Source: Akkermansia muciniphila (GTDB taxonomy: Bacteria > Verrucomicrobiota > Verrucomicrobiia > Limisphaerales > SXTU01). Taken from it: a stretch of DNA of 14,906 nucleotides. Made by a program: the position numbers and the translations under genes. Where the stretch lies: the NCBI GenBank assembly GCA_945872195.1, contig CAMBZO010000016.1, positions 1 to 14,906 on the forward strand, written 5' to 3'. The notes below the pieces were generated by a model, which made no database searches, was not told where the DNA came from, and saw nothing but the letters and a program-made list of their open reading frames with translations. Position 1 is the stretch's first letter; each line of letters opens with the position of its first letter. Below, one piece after another: positions 13,570 through 14,906 of this stretch.

Positions 13570-13598
13570 TTGACGCTCCCGTCCGTGCCCGGTAGCGT
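13570..13598 (+). promoter_or_regulatory. Candidate sigma70-type promoter of nadA
   Basis: TTGACG (13570-13575) matches the -35 consensus at 5 of 6 bases; after exactly 17 bases comes TAGCGT (13593-13598). The nadA ATG follows 7 bases later. No Shine-Dalgarno sequence is present, so a leaderless or almost leaderless mRNA is suggested. Confidence 0.55.
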
Positions 13599-13605
13599 CC
13601 TTCGC

Positions 13606-14637
13606 ATGATTGATTTGGCCGAAGCCCAGCCGCGCAGCGCCGACCTGACGCTGCCGCGTCTGCGCGGTCCGCGCCCGCCCGCCCAGACCGAGGCGCTTGC
13701 CGTCGAAATTCTTGCCCTCAAGCGCCAGCACAACGCCGTCATCCTCGCGCACAACTACCAGGTGCCAGAGATTCAGGACGTGGCGGATTTCGTGGGCGAC
13801 TCCCTCGGTCTTTCTCAGCAGGCGGCGAGCACCAGCGCGGATGTGATCGTCTTCTGCGGCGTCCACTTCATGGCGGAGACGGCGAAGATATTGAACCCCG
13901 GCAAGATCGTCGTCCTGCCCGACAAGGACGCCGGCTGCTCGCTGGAGGAAAGCTGCCCCGCGCCCGAGCTGGCGAAGCTTCAGGCGACGAACCCCAACTT
14001 CTACACCATCGCTTACATTAACTGCTCGGCGGCGGTGAAGGCGTTGAGCGACGTGATTGTGACCAGCGGCAACGCCCTCAAGATCGTCAACGCCGCGCCC
14101 AAGGACCGCGACCTCCTCTTCGTGCCCGACGAGAACCTCGGCGCGTGGGTGATGGAGCAGACGGGCCGCCCCATGACGCTCTGGCGCGGCAACTGTTACG
14201 CCCACGTCGAGTTCCAGCGCGACAACATCCTGCGCGCCCGCGCCGCCTATCCCGACGCGAAGATCGTCGTCCACCCGGAGAGCCTGCGCGAGGTCCGCGA
14301 GTTAGCCGACGTGGTCTGCTCGACGGAGAAGATGATCACCTACTGCAAGAACAGCCCCGCGCGCCGCTTCGTCATCGTCACCGAGTCCGGCATCATCCAC
14401 CGGATGCAGAAGGAGTGCCCGGACAAGGAATTCCTCTGCGCCCCCGTGTTCAACGTGATGCAACTGCCCACGGATAACTGCCGGTGCAGCGAGTGCCGCT
14501 ACATGAAGATGAACACGCTGGAGAAACTGCGCGACTGCATGAAGCACCTCGCCCCGCGTGTGGAGATGCCCGCCGACATCCTCGCGAAGGCCCGCGCGCC
14601 CATCGAGCGGATGCTGGAAATCTCGGCCCGGGCTTGA
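13606..14637 (+). CDS. nadA: Quinolinate synthase NadA
   Basis: NadA condenses iminoaspartate with dihydroxyacetone phosphate to quinolinate, the precursor ring of NAD, using a [4Fe-4S] cluster. The 343-residue product has normal length. It shows ILAHNYQVPEIQDVADFVGDS (46-66), FCGVHFMAETAKIL (83-96) with the first cluster cysteine Cys84, GNCYAHVEF with Cys197, and the third region DNCRCSECRYMKMN (290-303). VHPES and TESGIIHRM are also typical. I chose the ATG at 13606 because it is 7 bases after a good promoter and homology begins soon after; the frame is open upstream to 13531. nadB and nadC are not adjacent, so the NAD genes are scattered. It converges with the SGNH hydrolase gene. Confidence 0.95.
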   Translation: MIDLAEAQPRSADLTLPRLRGPRPPAQTEALAVEILALKRQHNAVILAHNYQVPEIQDVADFVGDSLGLSQQAASTSADVIVFCGVHFMAETAKILNPGKIVVLPDKDAGCSLEESCPAPELAKLQATNPNFYTIAYINCSAAVKALSDVIVTSGNALKIVNAAPKDRDLLFVPDENLGAWVMEQTGRPMTLWRGNCYAHVEFQRDNILRARAAYPDAKIVVHPESLREVRELADVVCSTEKMITYCKNSPARRFVIVTESGIIHRMQKECPDKEFLCAPVFNVMQLPTDNCRCSECRYMKMNTLEKLRDCMKHLAPRVEMPADILAKARAPIERMLEISARA

Positions 14638-14708
14638 CCGTTCAGCCCCGTTCCACCGGGCTTCCAACTGTATCCTTCCTGCTGAGCAGATGGAGCTACC
14701 GCACCGCT

Positions 14709-14906
14709 TCACTTCTTCGGCAACTGCGCCTCGATCTTCGCCGCGACCTGCTTCGCGAGGAACTCGGAGCCATCGCTGTTGAAATGCACGTCCTTCGGGT
14801 TTTGCAGCTTGGCCAGGTGCGGCGTGATGGCGGCGTTGAGGTCGTTGATGGCGACGCCGGTTTCCTCCATGACCTTCCGGGCGATGGCGTTGTAGGTCGG
14901 CACCTT
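14709..14906 (-). CDS. SGNH/GDSL-type hydrolase, C-terminal fragment
   Basis: The minus-strand frame is open from the right edge to a TGA at 14709-14711, giving 65 residues; the rest lies outside the window. The segment KDVHFNSDGSEFLAKQVA has the D-x-H arrangement of block V of SGNH hydrolases, where Asp and His complete the catalytic triad, followed by the usual helix with LA..VA..I. It ends AQLPKK. Such enzymes are lipases, esterases or carbohydrate deacetylases; the substrate cannot be told from this piece. A GTG at 14901-14903 is in frame, but there is no reason to treat it as the start. Its end is 71 bases from the nadA stop, and that gap holds only a weak AGCCC...GGGCT stem (14644-14662). 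Confidence 0.75.
   Translation of the reverse strand, partial: KVPTYNAIARKVMEETGVAINDLNAAITPHLAKLQNPKDVHFNSDGSEFLAKQVAAKIEAQLPKK

Noticed and set aside
13483..14274. 263-codon minus-strand frame opposite nadA
   Set aside because: Antisense to a clear quinolinate synthase; nothing conserved.

Overview
The window is GC-rich, gene-dense chromosomal DNA from a Gram-negative bacterium. The sequence itself points to an outer membrane with lipid A, since it holds LpxI, LpxK, an LpxL-type acyltransferase and a WaaF-type heptosyltransferase. My best guess is a member of Verrucomicrobiota (Pedosphaera/Limisphaerales-like). This is inference from the gene mix (LpxI, RNase HIII with MutY, an exported ThuA-like protein) and from the style of the repeats: heptanucleotide tandem tracts and a 'TTAGCCGCGAAAGGGCGCAG' inverted repeat. 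No rRNA or tRNA is present to confirm it.

Layout. A ThuA-like exported protein (1-800, minus, cut by the window edge) diverges from lpxI (978-1802). A long inverted repeat follows on the lpxI stop codon, then a tightly packed operon lpxK-lpxL-waaF (1953-5250), whose genes overlap by 1 and 4 bases. Together these four plus-strand genes make and decorate lipid A and the inner core. Convergent to waaF lies a minus-strand series; in transcription order it is rnhC (RNase HIII), glnB (PII), dnaA, a four-helix membrane protein with two zinc ribbons, deoA-type phosphorylase and aroF-type DAHP synthase (12245 down to 5319). About 380 bases of AT-rich non-coding DNA lie between glnB and dnaA and carry DnaA-box-like sites, so this is a possible replication origin. 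mutY diverges from rnhC and is followed by nadA (13606-14637). The C-terminal end of an SGNH hydrolase (14709-14906, minus) closes the window.

The genes are mostly ordinary housekeeping genes with intact motifs. The unusual part is what has been inserted around and inside them. WaaF contains an in-frame palindromic element of about 72 bases. Heptanucleotide tandem repeats occur in at least five places: the lpxL 3' end, the waaF 5' end, two in the rnhC/mutY divergent region, and inside mutY between the glycosylase core and the iron-sulfur loop. Inverted repeats sit on the stop codons of lpxI and of the convergent pair waaF/aroF, and another fills the space between the divergent ThuA and lpxI promoters. 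Several genes (the ThuA-like gene, lpxI, nadA, and less clearly aroF and lpxK) have sigma70-like promoters whose -10 box ends only 6-9 bases before the start codon, with no Shine-Dalgarno sequence. This suggests leaderless or nearly leaderless mRNAs.
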